This document shows positions 60,806 to 64,000 of a stretch of DNA of 64,000 bases, piece after piece (positions within the stretch are counted from its first letter, which is position 1; each line of letters begins with the position of its first letter). The DNA is taken from the NCBI GenBank assembly GCA_032717465.1, contig CM064669.1, positions 51,223,694-51,287,693 of the forward strand. Reading direction: 5' to 3'. Under the pieces are notes generated by a model. The model was given only the letters and a program-made list of their open reading frames with translations. It made no database searches and was not told the DNA's origin. Source of the DNA: Coenobita brevimanus (taxonomy: Eukaryota; Arthropoda; Malacostraca; Decapoda; Coenobitidae). The translations under genes and the position numbers were made by a program.

Positions 60806-63800
60806 TTTAGTGACTGCAGCCCCCAAATCAACACGCCTTACCAAGGCTGTACCTGATAGTGATCTGAATTGCCAGATAGGCTATACAGTATTTGTACTAC
60901 TTAAGTATGTGTGCAAATGGTTTCAAACTGAATAATCCAGTGAAGGTTAAATGTGTATGTTGCTGTTGAACAGATGAGGTAGGTAGCTATATTAGAGAGG
61001 ACATAAAGTATGAGGAATAATCAACAGCCTTACTCTTACATATGTGATAGTTAAGATGATAGATTTTAGACTGATATAAAGCACTACAGTAGTATGTCTG
61101 TTGACAATTAGGCAAAAATGTAAATATTTAGTAGCATCTGATTTTCTTAGCAGGGATTTTGTGTGCTTGTTAGAACTATGATAATTATTTTACAACACTG
61201 ATGAATATGAGTGTATTTGAGTTTTATCAAAACTAGTTATCTGCTTAATTATATGAACAATTTTTTTTATATATGAACTTTATCTGTATATGTAGTCTGA
61301 AGTTATAAAAATACAGTTCTGTAATTGTTTTCATATTTGGGTTTTCTATATTAAAGAGTTTATATAGGAATAACATATTTATTTCTTGGATGTAAGGGTA
61401 GGAATGTTTAGGCAGGAGAGAGGGATGTCTGATGGGAGTGAGTAAGCCTTGAAAGTGAATAAGGACAAGAAGTGTAATGTGAGAGGAAGCAAGGGAGGTG
61501 AAGTGATTCTTGTCCTTGTTGTCCTATACTTTCATGTGAGATTATGCATTTAGTATGTTACCGAGACCTAGTTGTACCTATATTCTCGGTATCTTGCAGA
61601 ACATCTGTGTTGATTCAATGCATCTTAGATGTAAGTTATCCCCACTTATTTCTCATACAGTCTTGCATTAACTTGCTGTTCATTCTGAAGCATATTACAG
61701 AAAACACCAAACTTGATTTCTGTAAAAGTGAATTATCAGACATTTTCAGTATAAATATTTGCACTGCAGCTTTCATTTAAAGGGGCATACAAATTGCATT
61801 AATGTGGCTGGGCTTCTGAGTTGGCAAATGGTGATATTTTTCATACCACAGAGTCATATCACGTAACTAATTACTTTTGCCAGTTTATCCAGCCACTTCC
61901 TGTTTCACAGATACTACCCTGAGTAAATTTTCTCTTCCACTTAATGTATTGCACGGTTTCACCACATGATTAAAAGCACAACATAATTCTCTGCTACATC
62001 TTTAAGATTATCAATATGTTTTAGATACAAATGAATACAGATTGAATGCATTCAAATGGAGTATTAATATACTTAGTAAAACAGTTCAGTCAAAACTAAT
62101 CTTAAACATTTCAACACTATACCAATGTTAGTACTAGTATATCACTGCATTAAAATCCCTGTATCTTACTATATATCCTAGTAATACCGGTATATCCTTA
62201 CAATCTGAAGCTTAGTAGTTATATATTTGTCTTGTGGACCAATGTTGTATTTTGTAACAATAATTTATTCATAAATCTACTTTATTGGTACTGAATATTG
62301 CTGTTACTGCATCAGTGAAATTGATATCTTTTACTTTGTGGGTAATTTTATGAGGAATGTCAAAGGATCAAGTTAAATAAAAATGCTCATTTTTTGTTAC
62401 CCACCATTATCTTTGTTGTGGAATCAGAGTGATATGACCTAATATTATGAACATAAGGGAATTACTTCTCTGATTTACAGTAGTTACCTCAATCCACTCC
62501 TCTGTGCAGTAGAAGATTAGAAGCAATGAGATGAACACAGTCACTATACTGTAGTCCAAAAAAGAAGAATGAACAAAGGATATCTAGTGTTCTGAAATTA
62601 TGTTTAATACTTAATACAGGGTATCTAATGGAGTGAAATTATATGTTTACTTATAAATGGATCTTACTGATAAATGGCAAGTTATGGATGTGTTTTTGAC
62701 TGCATTTGTTTGTGTTAAAATTACAGGTACTACTTCTGATATTAAACTACTTCATTTGCAGACACTATGAATTGCCATGTAATGCTTCTGAAGCCTGCCG
62801 CTGTGTTTTTCCAGACAGTACAGTAGTTGGTTTACATCATTACTGATATTACAACACTGGCCAAATGACAGTACAGTACAAACTCTCAGATCCAAAAATC
62901 CAATTTCCAAAAAGCTCTGCTTTAACCTGTTTTTGTTTGGTAGGGGGTGTTAAAACCTGTCCTCATAATATGAATACCTATTAGAAAAGTTTTTGTTTGT
63001 GGACATGTATAAGAATGGATGATAAATTACCAACACAAAGTACTGTACTTCATTGTTTCCTACTTATGTTTCTCTTGGCAAATAAATACCCTGTTATCAT
63101 TATGGGTCTACAATCCCAAAATCACCCACTTACCATAACACCTTTGGACCTAAACATTATGGATTTGAGAGTCAGTAGTGTAGTCCATTGTTACTGCATA
63201 TGCTAAAGCAAATATCCCCCAAAACTTTTCTCATTTCTCTGCAGATAGACAAGATACAAAAAAGCGGGTGTTGTATAACGGAACCTTTTGTTGTAACTGG
63301 CGGCTGTGTAAAGTGTAGTATAACTATGCAAGTTCATGCTGATATCTTTGCTACAATTTATTTTTGAACACCCCCTGCTTATGGTGAGTACAGCTGGTAC
63401 AACAGATTGCTCTTCCTCTGTACTGAGAAGTTTGTGATGTATGATGTATTATTCCTTGTGAACTGCAGAATTATTCCCTTTTAACCTGATGACATAGAGT
63501 TGCTGCTGCTGCTAAGACGATCATATTGAGTTTGGGGGAGACCTGTTGTACTGAAAGGGCTAATGAAATACAAATTTTTCCTTTCTGCATGAAAATTTCT
63601 CTCAACTTGAATATACTCATTTAGAAGTAACACAAGTAGACTAAAAAACCATCATCAAATTCAAGGGTTTAGAAGTGAGCTTATGGAGGGCAGACACACA
63701 AACTGTGTTTAGTTTCTCCTTAGGACCCCTAGGTTGTGCATCTCAGGGTTGTATTTTTATTAGTTAAGGAGACTTACTAGTAACCATTCCTTACCAGTTT

Positions 63801-63992
63801 GTTGTTTACAACACTTAACCCCTTCACCACGAGGGTGACTGATCTCACACAGTACCCTGTACTAGGCCTCCCCCACTCGTTACCCCACATTGCTTTTCCA
63901 GGGAAAAGCTGCTATCTTGCAAAAAAAGCTATAGTGTTTTACATGTTTGTGTATGTGTGTGTAAAACTGAAACTGCCACTGCTTGTGTTTGT

Positions 63993-63998
63993 AATAAA
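63993..63998 (+). promoter_or_regulatory. Distal poly(A) signal AATAAA at the window edge
   Basis: AATAAA 5.7 kb past the stop, preceded by TG-rich sequence (63945-63990). Any cleavage site would be just outside the window. It is the distal candidate end of a long 3' UTR. Confidence 0.4.
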
Positions 63999-64000
63999 AA

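Larger units (their letters stand above)
58269..64000 (+). other. Probable long 3' UTR / downstream flank of ced-6
   Basis: 5.7 kb of AT-rich sequence, almost free of the microsatellites that fill the rest of the window. It has several AATAAA signals (58491, 58903, 58955, 62376, 63081, 63993), an ATTAAA at 61360 and a Pumilio-type TGTAAATA at 61119-61126. No further splice-bounded coding exon is recognisable. A 113-codon ORF at 60173-60514 resembles no family I know. One MITE copy lies at about 60655-60805. The change in composition just past the stop fits a long UTR, but where the transcript ends cannot be settled here. Confidence 0.55.

Overview
This is a eukaryotic, arthropod-type window, most plausibly from a decapod crustacean. 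The reasons are an intron-rich gene whose protein looks arthropod, very dense (CA/GT)n, (AG/CT)n and trinucleotide microsatellites, many minisatellites, and decayed LINE, SINE and MITE copies. I cannot name the species from the sequence. Nothing prokaryotic (operon, CRISPR array, IS element, rRNA) is visible, and no intact tRNA gene was found.

One gene can be supported with confidence. It is a plus-strand orthologue of ced-6 / GULP1, the PTB-domain engulfment adaptor. Nine coding exons lie at 13797-13899, 32321-32385, 35736-35906, 38027-38164, 39235-39456, 41143-41285, 43668-43894, 46434-46594 and 58188-58268. They join without a frameshift into a 436-residue protein: an Asn-rich N-terminus, a PTB domain (about residues 42-183), a leucine-zipper-like coiled coil (about 184-222), proline-rich SH3-ligand-like segments, two DIFSAP motifs, three DDDF motifs and a DPF motif. 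The start exon has a splice acceptor just upstream, so at least one 5' UTR exon should lie further upstream. Intron 1 is 18.4 kb and intron 8 is 11.6 kb. After the stop codon comes 5.7 kb of AT-rich, almost repeat-free sequence with several AATAAA signals, probably a long 3' UTR.

Layout. 1-13.7 kb: microsatellites, polypyrimidine/polypurine blocks, short MITEs and a 28-bp minisatellite. 13.8-32.3 kb (intron 1): more microsatellites, 21-bp and 34-bp minisatellites, MITE ends, and a palindromic repeat module next to exon 2. 32.4-46.4 kb (introns 2-7): a 30/28-bp minisatellite, tRNA-like SINE copies, MITEs and LINE fragments between short exons. 46.6-58.2 kb (intron 8): a LINE reverse-transcriptase relic interrupted by a TA-flanked MITE, a mariner relic, a pyrimidine-rich tract followed by about 3.4 kb of purine-rich minisatellites, a 39-bp minisatellite, and an inverted repeat close to the last exon. 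58.3-64 kb: the probable 3' UTR.

The most interesting material beyond the gene is the repeat biology. There is a MITE family with unusually long inverted ends, a 65-75 bp sequence found three times between (GT)n arrays, and two otherwise different retroelement-like families that share one core containing a conserved hairpin. I found no evidence of a novel multi-gene system.
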